Under the pieces are notes generated by a model. The model did not search any database. It was not told the origin of the DNA and saw only the letters and a program-made list of their open reading frames with translations. Positions 1-6,672 of a stretch of DNA of 9,414 nt are shown piece by piece; the stretch's first letter is position 1, and each line of letters begins with the position of its first letter. The position numbers and the translations under genes are program-made. This DNA is from Flavobacterium psychrophilum (lineage in GTDB: Bacteria; Bacteroidota; Bacteroidia; Flavobacteriales; Flavobacteriaceae): assembly GCA_945878515.1 (NCBI GenBank), contig CAMCTL010000134.1, positions 1 to 9,414 of the forward strand, given 5' to 3'.

Positions 1-696
1 AAAGAAGGTTACGGACAAACGATTATCACGGGTTACGCAAGAATCGACGGATGGGCCGTTGGGATAGTAGCAAATCAACGCAAAGTATCAAAAACCAAAA
101 CTGGCGAAATGCAGTTTGGAGGTGTGATTTATTCCGATTCAGCGGATAAAGCCACTCGTTTTATTGCCAATTGCAACCAGAAAAAAATCCCTTTGGTTTT
201 CCTTCAGGATGTTACCGGATTTATGGTAGGTTCAAAATCTGAGCAAGGCGGAATCATAAAAGACGGTGCAAAAATGGTAAATGCCGTTTCGAATTCAGTT
301 GTTCCAAAATTTACTGTGATCATTGGAAATTCTTATGGAGCAGGAAACTATGCAATGTGCGGAAAAGCTTATGATCCGAGATTAATAGTGGCTTGGCCAA
401 GCGCAGAACTCGCCGTGATGGGCGGAACACAAGCGGCAAAAGTATTGGCACAAATCGAAGCTTCGTCGCTAAAAGCAAAAGGAGAAATTGTAGATGAAGC
501 CAAGGAACAGGAATTATTCGACAAAATAAAAGCACGTTACGATGAACAAACTTCTCCATATTATGCAGCTTCTCGACTTTGGACCGATGCAATCATAGAC
601 CCTTTAGAAACTAGGACGTGGATTTCTATGGGTATTGAAGCTGCTAATCATGCGCCTATTGAAAAGAAATTTAATTTGGGTGTAATTCAGGTATAG
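1..696 (+). CDS. Acyl-CoA carboxylase beta (carboxyltransferase) subunit, 3' part; methylcrotonoyl-CoA carboxylase-like
   Basis: The frame is open from base 1 (KEGYGQTIITGYARIDGW...) and ends at TAG 694-696, so 231 C-terminal codons are present and the start lies outside the window. The beta subunit transfers a carboxyl group from carboxy-biotin, carried by the alpha/biotin-carrier partner, to an acyl-CoA in the cytoplasm. Visible carboxyltransferase C-domain features are FLQDVTGFMVG, the EQGGIIKDGAKMV stretch, the glycine-rich IGNSYGAGNYAMCGKAY oxyanion/CoA region and WPSAELAVMGG. The GNYAMCGKAY segment, the PYYAASRLWTDAIIDP block and the end (NHAPIEKKFNLGVI) resemble methylcrotonoyl-CoA carboxylase beta more than propionyl-CoA carboxylase beta, which suggests leucine degradation. 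Substrate specificity is inferred. No partner subunit is visible. The gene ends 29 bp before a bidirectional terminator and is convergent with menE. An internal ATG at 109 is not the start, because conserved sequence continues upstream of it. Confidence 0.93.
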   Translation, partial: KEGYGQTIITGYARIDGWAVGIVANQRKVSKTKTGEMQFGGVIYSDSADKATRFIANCNQKKIPLVFLQDVTGFMVGSKSEQGGIIKDGAKMVNAVSNSVVPKFTVIIGNSYGAGNYAMCGKAYDPRLIVAWPSAELAVMGGTQAAKVLAQIEASSLKAKGEIVDEAKEQELFDKIKARYDEQTSPYYAASRLWTDAIIDPLETRTWISMGIEAANHAPIEKKFNLGVIQV

Positions 697-725
697 ATAT
701 TAGCTTTTCAAAAGTTTTAAAAATA

Positions 726-754
726 AAAAAGAGAGACAATCGGTCTCTCTTTTT
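726..754. terminator. Bidirectional intrinsic terminator between convergent genes
   Basis: A 12-bp perfect stem (726-737 with 743-754) has core GAGAGAC/GTCTCTC, a 5-base loop (AATCG) and A5/T5 outer pairs. The T run is usable on both strands. It lies between the acyl-CoA carboxylase stop (696) and the menE stop (777-779), which converge on it, so it probably ends transcription from both sides. Next to it, at 762-777, is a perfect A/T palindrome (A T7 A7 T) reaching the menE stop codon. Confidence 0.85.
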
Positions 755-776
755 ATAAATTATTTTTTTAAAAAAA

Positions 777-1838
777 TTACAATATACTTTCTTTTCGCAT
801 AATTTTTCCTGTAACCGTTTCTTTAAATTTAGGAATAAACAAAACCTCTTTTGGTGTTTCAAATTTGTTTAGAACGTAAAAAACAGATTCCTCAATTGCG
901 ATTGGTTCTCCCTCAACATAAAGCACTACTTTTTGGCCCAGAACTTCATCTGGTTGTCCAAAAATAAAATATCGTCTTGGAATTCGAGTTGATAATTTAT
1001 CTTCGATTTGTTCGGGCATCAATTTAATTCCGCCACTGTTGATTACATTGTCATATCGTCCTTGCCAAATAAATTGTGTGTTCGATATTATCTTCACAAT
1101 ATCATTTGTAACAATTTGATCCTTGCTAATATTTTTAGCATCAATAACCAAACATTCTCTATCGTCGGCAGACACCAAAACATTTGGCAAAACTCTAAAT
1201 GCTTCTGATCCAATTCTTTTTGCAGCAATATGTGTTATGGTTTCGGTCATTCCGTAAGTTTCATAGATTTCGATTGGTAACTTTGCCAAATCTTTTTCTA
1301 ATGCTTTGTGAATCGTAACACCACCAATTATTAACTTTTTTATTCTTTTCTGCTTCAGTTTTGTCAATGAATTTTTTGCTTGCAGTGGAACCATCGCACA
1401 AAAATCAAAATTCTCATCAATTTTCGCTAAAGGATTTGATGTTGGTTCAACAAATTTCATATCCAATCCTAGAATAAAAGATCTAACCCACATCATTTTT
1501 CCTGCAACATAATCAGTTGGTAAACAATGTAACATCGTATTTCCTGGCTCCAATCCAAAATAATCTCCAGTTGCCAAAGCCGATTCCAGCATGGCTTGTT
1601 TTTCAATTTTGATAATTTTTGGAGTACCCGTAGTACCAGACGTACTTAACTCAATGTATGATTTTTCATCAAACCAGTCCAATAGAAAAGTACCGATATG
1701 TTGTTCAAAAGGTTTTCCTTCTTTTATGAAACAGTAAGCTACATAAAACATTTCTTCAAGATTGATATGAATACCGTTCAGTTTGAATCGATTATGAATG
1801 TTTTTATAAGTTATTTGTTGTGTTGTATTTTTTATCAT
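777..1838 (-). CDS. menE: o-Succinylbenzoate-CoA ligase (MenE-type AMP-binding protein)
   Basis: This 353-residue ANL-superfamily adenylate-forming enzyme probably activates o-succinylbenzoate to its CoA thioester in menaquinone synthesis, in the cytoplasm. The core motifs are present in order: P-loop STSGTTGTPK (residues 65-74), YGMTET (195-200), the hinge region WQGRYDNVINSGGIK (258-272, with R261 and D263), and C-terminal TVTGKIMRK (341-349) with the catalytic lysine at 345. The length is short for the superfamily but usual for flavobacterial MenE. I chose ATG 1836-1838 (MIKNTTQQITYKNIHNRFKLNG). It falls 4 bp after the stop of the upstream CPBP gene, whereas a start at 1910 would overlap that gene by 68 bp and add 24 residues with no recognisable MenE sequence. 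The two genes look co-transcribed. No other men gene is in view, so the substrate rests on family resemblance; a generic acyl-CoA ligase is the alternative. Confidence 0.85.
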   Translation of the reverse strand: MIKNTTQQITYKNIHNRFKLNGIHINLEEMFYVAYCFIKEGKPFEQHIGTFLLDWFDEKSYIELSTSGTTGTPKIIKIEKQAMLESALATGDYFGLEPGNTMLHCLPTDYVAGKMMWVRSFILGLDMKFVEPTSNPLAKIDENFDFCAMVPLQAKNSLTKLKQKRIKKLIIGGVTIHKALEKDLAKLPIEIYETYGMTETITHIAAKRIGSEAFRVLPNVLVSADDRECLVIDAKNISKDQIVTNDIVKIISNTQFIWQGRYDNVINSGGIKLMPEQIEDKLSTRIPRRYFIFGQPDEVLGQKVVLYVEGEPIAIEESVFYVLNKFETPKEVLFIPKFKETVTGKIMRKESIL

Positions 1839-1842
1839 ATCG

Positions 1843-2751
1843 TTAAATTTGAGTTGGTATTTTTCCAGTAAGTTTTGTTTTCCAATTCGACCATTTGTAT
1901 CGTTTTGCAAATATAAATAAGATTATCGGATACACAATTACAATTGAAATTATCATTTCATTTAAAATAGCAATTGGATTTTCTGCACCAGAATATTTAA
2001 AAAGAGCATCGGTATGAATTGCAGAATAATTTGATGTAATTAATAATGCAGCCATCATGTTGTTTCCCAAATGAAAACCCAAAGCCAATTCTAAACTTTC
2101 ATCCATTAAAGTAATAATTCCGAGCAAAAATCCTGTTCCAATATAAAATACCATAACTCCAAAACCCATTTTAGTTACTTCAGGATTTGCGGAATGAAAC
2201 AATCCAAAAATTACTGAAGTAAAAATCAAAGGAAACCATCTGTTCTTAGCAATGATGCCTATTTGCTGCATTAAATATCCCCTAAATAAATATTCTTCAA
2301 GACCTATTTGACAGGGAAACAGCAAAAGACTGATTAAAAATAATAAACCAAATTTTGATGGATTAAAATTCCATTGAATATTTGAATTATCATTAAAATA
2401 AGATATAATAAAAACCAACATTGTCAGCAAAACAATTAAGAAAAACGAAAATAGAATTCGTTTTACATCTAATTTATTTCGTGAAGTTGTCAAAGAAAGA
2501 ATATCTCTATGATGCAGATTACGAACAAATAAAAATAGTAATCCAAGCAAGAAAATAAACGGTGACAAATTAATGAAAAGTGACAAGTTGTTTGGCATTC
2601 CCGTCATAGAAGCGTTTACTTCATCAAATTGCTCCTTTGACGTTATCAAGTACGCGATAATGTTCCCCACAAAAATACCAGCAGTACAAATGGTAGTAAT
2701 AACAATGCGCCACCAAGAATTTTTGCCTTTATATGCCTGTTCTATAAACAT
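1843..2751 (-). CDS. CPBP-family (Abi/CAAX-like) intramembrane glutamic protease
   Basis: This 302-residue polytopic inner-membrane protein has about eight hydrophobic segments (roughly 17-37, 57-76, 100-118, 134-150, 172-186, 199-216, 222-240 and 261-281). The CPBP (Rce1-like) catalytic motifs are all present: EExxxR as EEYLFR (E152, E153, R157), FxxxH as FGLFH (H186), and HxxxN as HLGNN (H227-N231). The family includes CAAX prenyl endopeptidases and bacterial proteins linked to bacteriocin self-immunity or membrane-protein processing. The substrate here cannot be told. The start at 2749-2751 (MFIEQAYKGKNSWWRIVITT) places a short cytoplasmic tail before helix 1. It is the first gene of a two-gene minus-strand unit with menE. 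That pairing may reflect a quinone or isoprenoid-linked role or may be mere proximity; there is no bacteriocin cluster nearby. Confidence 0.88.
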   Translation of the reverse strand: MFIEQAYKGKNSWWRIVITTICTAGIFVGNIIAYLITSKEQFDEVNASMTGMPNNLSLFINLSPFIFLLGLLFLFVRNLHHRDILSLTTSRNKLDVKRILFSFFLIVLLTMLVFIISYFNDNSNIQWNFNPSKFGLLFLISLLLFPCQIGLEEYLFRGYLMQQIGIIAKNRWFPLIFTSVIFGLFHSANPEVTKMGFGVMVFYIGTGFLLGIITLMDESLELALGFHLGNNMMAALLITSNYSAIHTDALFKYSGAENPIAILNEMIISIVIVYPIILFIFAKRYKWSNWKTKLTGKIPTQI

Positions 2752-3279
2752 TTATAAATTCTTTAAATTAGATCCCAATATGATACTTCAAGCTCCTAAA
2801 TTAGCCTAATTTTGCACTCACATAATTTTTTTATTAAAAAAAATAATAACATTTACCGTAATTTAAATTACCTAATTGTTATAATCTTAAAATCAGCTAA
2901 ATGTGTAATTTTATTTAGCATTCTGTTATAATTATGAATAAAAAGTATCTCGAAATAATCCAGACTAATATATAATAATTTAGAAACAAGATAGATTTAA
3001 AATTCTGTAAATTTGTCGTCCAAGAGGACAGAATTCGGACAAATAAATTTAAGAAAGCAAAAACGTCAGTATAAAAATAAATCAAGAAATTATTTCAAAT
3101 AGAATTCTAGTAGAAACATCTATAGTACCCATTGGAAACGAAGCAATTATAGTAGCACCGATAAAAAATAAATTTATTGCACTTGTACAATTAAAGTATA
3201 TTTTAACAAACCTTTATGATTTGGCCTTTAAACTAAAAGCTATTTCTTTAATCAAACCAAAAAATTAACGCGCCATTTA
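2752..3279. other. 528-bp divergent intergenic region with several inverted repeats
   Basis: This AT-rich stretch separates the minus-strand CPBP/menE unit from the plus-strand receptor gene and must hold promoters for both. It contains these inverted repeats: AAATTAG-C-CTAATTT (2798-2812); a perfect 14-bp palindrome GTAATTTAAATTAC (2858-2871); GCTAAAT/ATTTAGC with a 10-base loop (2896-2919); and GTCC-AAGA-GGAC (3018-3029). TGTTATAAT occurs twice (2877-2885 and 2924-2932). Two TAnnTTTG matches are present (TAATTTTG at 2807-2814, TAAATTTG at 3008-3015), but neither has a TTTG element at normal distance upstream. A 71-codon frame without a start codon runs 3053-3268. I see no convincing protein or RNA gene. 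Confidence 0.6.
3220..3248 (+). promoter_or_regulatory. Weak candidate promoter for the outer-membrane receptor gene
   Basis: TTTG at 3220-3223 is followed after 17 bp by TATTTCTT at 3241-3248. This is close to, but not a full match with, the Bacteroidota primary-sigma pattern TTTG-N(17-23)-TAnnTTTG. A transcript from here would begin around 3255 and have a leader of about 25 bases before ATG 3280. Both -7 mismatches fall in the conserved half, so this is only a candidate. Confidence 0.25.
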
Positions 3280-5712
3280 ATGAAAAACCTCAAATTTACT
3301 TTATTTTCAATTCTTTTATTAACGACAATAAACAATTATTCTCAGCAACGACCTCAATTTACAAAAATAAAAATTACAGGTAAAGTCATCGAAAAAGTAA
3401 CTAAACAATCCCTTGAATACGCCACCGCTACTTTTACCAACACAAAATATCCAAAAGCAATTGCCGGCGGAGTTACCAATCCAAAAGGAGAATTTGATGT
3501 TGAGATTGTTCCAGGTACTTACGATATAAAAATAGAATTTATCTCTTTTAAAACCATCCTAATTAAAGATAGAAAATTTACTGAAGGTAGTAGCTTGGGG
3601 GAAATTGCACTTGAGGAAGATGCAACACAATTGAATGAAGTAGTGGTTCGTGCAGATAAATCTACCGTAGAAATCAAACTTGATAAGAAGGTCTACAATG
3701 TAGGGCAAGATATGATGGTAAAAGGTGGAACTGTGAGCGATGTTTTGGACAATGTGCCGTCAGTTTCTGTGGATGTAGAAGGAAATGTGAGTTTACGAGG
3801 CAGCGATAATATCAGAATTCTAATTGATGGAAGACCTTCTTATGCCGTAAATATTGGCGAAGCTTTACGACAAATTCCCGCTGACGCCATTGACAAAGTA
3901 GAAGTGATTACCAATCCATCAGCCCGATATGATGCAGAGGGTGGTTCTGGTCTAATCAATATTATTTTGAAAAAAGGAAAAAATCAAGGTCTAAACGGAA
4001 CTTTTATTGCCGCAGGAGGAATTCCAGAAACTTATGGACTTACAGCCAATCTAAATTATAAAACAGAAAAAATAAATTATTTCACCACCGCAGGATATGG
4101 TCGAAGAACTTCGGAAGGCGGAGGTAAAACGGATTCGGAATATTTTAATGCTGACGGTTCTACCAAAAACTATTTATATGAAACCAGAAATACGGTCAGA
4201 TCCAGAGATGGTTTCAACGGAAGAGCGGGAATCGAATGGACAGTGGCTAAAAATACTTTTTGGACCAATGCCATCAATTATCAAAAAGACAATGGTGAAA
4301 ATAATGATTTAATTAATTTTAATAATTTTGATAGCAATAAGAATTTTACATTTTCGACTTATCGTTTGGGCAAAGGAGCCACCGCTGACGAAGATATTGA
4401 ATATACTTCAAACTTAATTAAAAATTTTACAGACAAAGGTCATAAACTGACCGTTGATGTTTCCATCTCAACAAATAGGGATGACAATCAAAGCATTATT
4501 ACAGATACCAACAATTACAACAATACCTTAAATAACCAAGTTCAAAAACAATCACAATTCCAAGTAGATTATGTCTTACCATTTGGAAAAGGAAGTCAGT
4601 TTGAAGCAGGATACAAAGGATATTTTGGCGACTTGAACAATCATTATTACGTTTTGGATGAATTGGATAAGAGGATCGAAAGTTTATCCAATACTTTAGA
4701 ATACAAAGAATATGTCAATGGGCTTTATTCGCAAATCGGTTTCAAAAAAAATAAAATCTCCTACTTATTTGGACTACGATGGGAAGACACCAATATCGAA
4801 GTCAATTTATTAGAAACTAATGAATTCAATCCTAAAAAGTACAACAACTTTTTTCCAAGTGCCTTCTTTAGTTATGAAATTTCCAATCAAAGTAACCTTA
4901 GCACAAGTTATAGTAAACGTATATCAAGACCAAGAGGACGGTTCATGAATCCTGCAGTAAATTATGCAAGCAATGTGAATATATTTCAGGGAAATCCTGA
5001 TTTAGACCCGTCTATGACCAATAAATTTGATTTTGGATACATTAAACGTTGGAGCAAATTGACTTTTAATACCTCGGCTTATTTTGAAGATACAAAAGAT
5101 GTTTTCAGTTTTGTACGTTCGCTCACAGGCGATACTGTAAATGGAATTCCCGTAATAAAAAGCTCGCCAATTAACTTAGGAAAAGAACAAAAGTTTGGTT
5201 TTGAATTTACCTTAAATTACAACCCATCTAAAATATGGAGATTAAATAGTAATTTCAATTTTTATAATGTAAAAACCACTGGAGAAAACAGTTACGAGGA
5301 TGCAAACGGAGATATTATTGTCCAAAATTTAAACAACCAAGCCAATAACTGGTTTACAAGAGTAAGCTCAAAACTAACTTTGCCCTACAAAATAGATTGG
5401 CAGTTGAATGGAACTTACAACGGTGGACAAATAACCGCACAAGGAAGAAGTTTGGGGATTATTAGCATGAACACCGCCTTAAGTAAAGATGTTCTAAAAG
5501 ACAAAGCTACAATTGCGTTTAATATTAGTGATGTTTTCAATTCGAGAATTATGAGATCTTACATCGATTTCCCAAGACAATCCGCTTACAGCGAAATGCA
5601 GTACCGAAAACGCCAATTCAATTTATCTTTCACTTATCGTTTTAACAAAGCAAAAGGAGAGAGAGAACGTATGCCGCAACAAAGACAAGATGATGGCGGC
5701 GGAGAATTTTAG
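3280..5712 (+). CDS. TonB-dependent receptor-like outer-membrane beta-barrel protein with carboxypeptidase-regulatory-like N-domain
   Basis: This 810-residue outer-membrane protein has a Sec signal peptide at 1-22, with probable cleavage near YSQ/QRP. A carboxypeptidase-regulatory-like beta-sandwich follows at about 31-113 (KITGKVIEKVTKQSLEYATATF...), then a linker with a TonB-box-like EVVV (120-123). The plug spans about 130-235 and includes NVSLRGSDNIRILIDGRPS and VEVITNPSARYDAEGGSGLINI. A long aromatic-rich barrel of the OMP_b-brl_3 type runs from about 240 to 788. Such proteins take up ligands across the outer membrane using TonB energy. No SusD partner or other transport gene is adjacent, so the ligand is unknown. 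The last predicted strand (FNLSFTYRF) is followed by a 22-residue charged, glycine-rich tail ending DDGGGEF. Codon use resembles that of the neighbours. No Shine-Dalgarno sequence precedes ATG 3280. A long palindrome-rich leader lies upstream, and a weak hairpin follows the stop. Confidence 0.92.
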   Translation: MKNLKFTLFSILLLTTINNYSQQRPQFTKIKITGKVIEKVTKQSLEYATATFTNTKYPKAIAGGVTNPKGEFDVEIVPGTYDIKIEFISFKTILIKDRKFTEGSSLGEIALEEDATQLNEVVVRADKSTVEIKLDKKVYNVGQDMMVKGGTVSDVLDNVPSVSVDVEGNVSLRGSDNIRILIDGRPSYAVNIGEALRQIPADAIDKVEVITNPSARYDAEGGSGLINIILKKGKNQGLNGTFIAAGGIPETYGLTANLNYKTEKINYFTTAGYGRRTSEGGGKTDSEYFNADGSTKNYLYETRNTVRSRDGFNGRAGIEWTVAKNTFWTNAINYQKDNGENNDLINFNNFDSNKNFTFSTYRLGKGATADEDIEYTSNLIKNFTDKGHKLTVDVSISTNRDDNQSIITDTNNYNNTLNNQVQKQSQFQVDYVLPFGKGSQFEAGYKGYFGDLNNHYYVLDELDKRIESLSNTLEYKEYVNGLYSQIGFKKNKISYLFGLRWEDTNIEVNLLETNEFNPKKYNNFFPSAFFSYEISNQSNLSTSYSKRISRPRGRFMNPAVNYASNVNIFQGNPDLDPSMTNKFDFGYIKRWSKLTFNTSAYFEDTKDVFSFVRSLTGDTVNGIPVIKSSPINLGKEQKFGFEFTLNYNPSKIWRLNSNFNFYNVKTTGENSYEDANGDIIVQNLNNQANNWFTRVSSKLTLPYKIDWQLNGTYNGGQITAQGRSLGIISMNTALSKDVLKDKATIAFNISDVFNSRIMRSYIDFPRQSAYSEMQYRKRQFNLSFTYRFNKAKGERERMPQQRQDDGGGEF

Positions 5713-5760
5713 TGAATAAATGCATCGAAGATAACGATACTTTTTTTCAATTATTCATTT
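5713..5760 (+). terminator. Possible weak terminator after the receptor gene
   Basis: TGAATAA (5713-5719) pairs with TTATTCA (5751-5757), enclosing a small ATCG/CGAT hairpin (5724-5727 with 5735-5738) and a T7 run (5741-5747). More Ts follow the outer stem. The pairing is AT-rich with long loops, so termination here is tentative. The rest of the gap up to 5889 shows no clear TAnnTTTG promoter. Confidence 0.3.
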
Positions 5761-5889
5761 TAAACAACCTATTTTTAATCAATATTTCGTCTCTATTTTT
5801 TTTAATAGTAATTGCAAAATAAAGTGGCAAATTACAAAAAGGACAGCTTTATATTCTTTATAATACATTTAAAATCAATTTTCTATAAA

Positions 5890-6096
5890 ATGAAAAACAC
5901 CCAAATTCTAGTTTTATTCCTAATTGGTGCAATTCTTATTCTGATTGGCGCAGCATTCAAAATTACGAACGAAAGAAAAGAATGGACAACTTTTTTTCTG
6001 ATCGTTGGAATGACTTTTGAGGCCGTTGCAGGAATTGTATTGATTATAAAATTATTGAAGAAAAAAGACAATACCGATTCATTTTTGGATAGTTAA
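5890..6096 (+). CDS. Small two-helix membrane protein, GldL N-terminus-like
   Basis: This 68-residue protein (MKNTQILVLFLIGAILILIG...) has two predicted transmembrane helices at about 6-23 and 34-54, with a short loop between (TNERKEW) and a charged tail (KLLKKKDNTDSFLDS). The pattern GAxxxxIGAAFKI...IVGMxxEA matches the membrane hairpin at the N-terminus of GldL, the proton-channel subunit of the gliding/type IX secretion motor. That includes a lysine late in helix 1 (K24) and a glutamate in helix 2 (E44). The cytoplasmic domain of full-length GldL is absent, so this is not gldL itself. The start is ATG 5890. A longer frame from TTG 5812 would add 26 polar and aromatic residues with no family likeness. 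It lies 10 bp before rlmH and is probably co-transcribed with it. Function is unknown, and the GldL link is by pattern only. Confidence 0.75.
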   Translation: MKNTQILVLFLIGAILILIGAAFKITNERKEWTTFFLIVGMTFEAVAGIVLIIKLLKKKDNTDSFLDS

Positions 6097-6106
6097 ATCG
6101 ATTTCA

Positions 6107-6580
6107 ATGAATATCAAGCTCATCGCCATCGGGAAAACCGACAATAAAAATTTGCAATTATTGATTGACGAATACCAAAAACGTTTGTCCTTCTACATCA
6201 AATTCGATTTAGAAATCATTCCCGATATCAAAAACGTAAAAAACTTGTCGGAAAGCCAGCAAAAAGAAAAAGAAGGTGAATTGATTTTGGCAAAAGTAAC
6301 ACCAACCGACCAACTCATTTTATTAGACGAAAACGGGAAAACTTTCTCAAGTGCAACCTTTTCAGCCGAATTGCAGAAGAAAATGAATTCAGGTGTAAAG
6401 ACTTTGGTGTTTGTAATTGGTGGGCCTTATGGTTTTTCAGAAACGGTTTATGCCAAAGCACAAGGGAAAATATCACTTTCGCTTATGACTTTTTCCCATC
6501 AAATGGTGCGATTATTTTTCATCGAACAATTGTATCGCGGATTTACGATTTTGAAGAATGAACCTTATCATCACCAGTGA
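6107..6580 (+). CDS. rlmH: 23S rRNA (pseudouridine1915-N3)-methyltransferase RlmH
   Basis: This 157-residue SPOUT-class methyltransferase, normally a dimer, uses S-adenosylmethionine to methylate N3 of pseudouridine 1915 in helix 69 of 23S rRNA on assembled 70S ribosomes. Family signatures are MNIKLIAIGKT at the N-terminus, LLDENGK (72-78), the cofactor-binding knot segment FVIGGPYGF (102-110), SLMTFSHQMVRLFFIEQLYRGFTI (125-148) and the invariant tail NEPYHHQ (151-157). The length is typical. ATG 6107 begins exactly at the conserved MxIKLIAIGK start. The gene sits 10 bp after the small GldL-like gene and is followed by a 92-bp repeat-bearing convergent gap. Confidence 0.97.
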   Translation: MNIKLIAIGKTDNKNLQLLIDEYQKRLSFYIKFDLEIIPDIKNVKNLSESQQKEKEGELILAKVTPTDQLILLDENGKTFSSATFSAELQKKMNSGVKTLVFVIGGPYGFSETVYAKAQGKISLSLMTFSHQMVRLFFIEQLYRGFTILKNEPYHHQ

Positions 6581-6584
6581 TTTC

Positions 6585-6612
6585 AGATTGCAGATTTTAG
6601 ATTGTAGATTTT
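6585..6612. repeat. Tandem 14-bp repeat, two copies
   Basis: AGATTGCAGATTTT (6585-6598) is directly followed by AGATTGTAGATTTT (6599-6612). The copies differ by one C/T, and a partial third copy (AGA) follows. The repeat lies between the convergent stops of rlmH and the lipoprotein gene. As I recall, simple GATT(G)-AGATTTT repeats are common in flavobacterial intergenic DNA. Confidence 0.8.
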
Positions 6613-6620
6613 AGAATTCA

Positions 6621-6653
6621 GTCATCGCGAGCAATGAAGCAATGTCATTTCGG
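6621..6653. repeat. Interspersed-repeat-like element (GTCATCGCGAGC type)
   Basis: GTCATCGCGAGC (6621-6632) is followed by AATGAAGCAATG (6633-6644) and TCATTTCGG (6645-6653). It contains a direct repeat GCAATG/GCAATG and closely resembles the intergenic consensus GTCATTGCGAG...GAAGCAAT that I recall from many bacterial genomes. Only one copy lies in this window, so membership of a genome-wide family is from memory, not shown here. Confidence 0.45.
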
Positions 6654-6672
6654 AAAATAATCAGATGATATT

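Noticed and set aside
320..592. Minus-strand open frame inside the acyl-CoA carboxylase gene
   Set aside because: It is a frame shadow of a strongly conserved plus-strand gene. Its translation is leucine-rich and unlike any known family.
1839..1910. A longer menE start at 1910, adding 24 residues
   Set aside because: It would overlap the CPBP gene by 68 bp and the extra residues show no MenE likeness. ATG 1836-1838, 4 bp after the CPBP stop, gives the usual family N-terminus.
2573..2809. Plus-strand open frame across the CPBP start region
   Set aside because: It is antisense to the first codons of the CPBP gene and continues into AT-rich intergenic DNA. There is no recognisable product.
4097..4312. 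Second plus-strand open frame inside the receptor gene
   Set aside because: It is a frame shadow; the receptor reading frame is continuous across it with clear barrel sequence.
5859..5864. TATAAT as a sigma70-type -10 box upstream of the GldL-like gene
   Set aside because: Bacteroidota primary sigma factors use TAnnTTTG, no matching -35 or -33 element is at the right distance, and TATAAT is common by chance in such AT-rich DNA.
5812..5889. A TTG start 26 codons upstream of the small membrane protein
   Set aside because: The extension is polar and aromatic without family resemblance, whereas ATG 5890 puts a short lysine-bearing N-terminus directly before the first helix.
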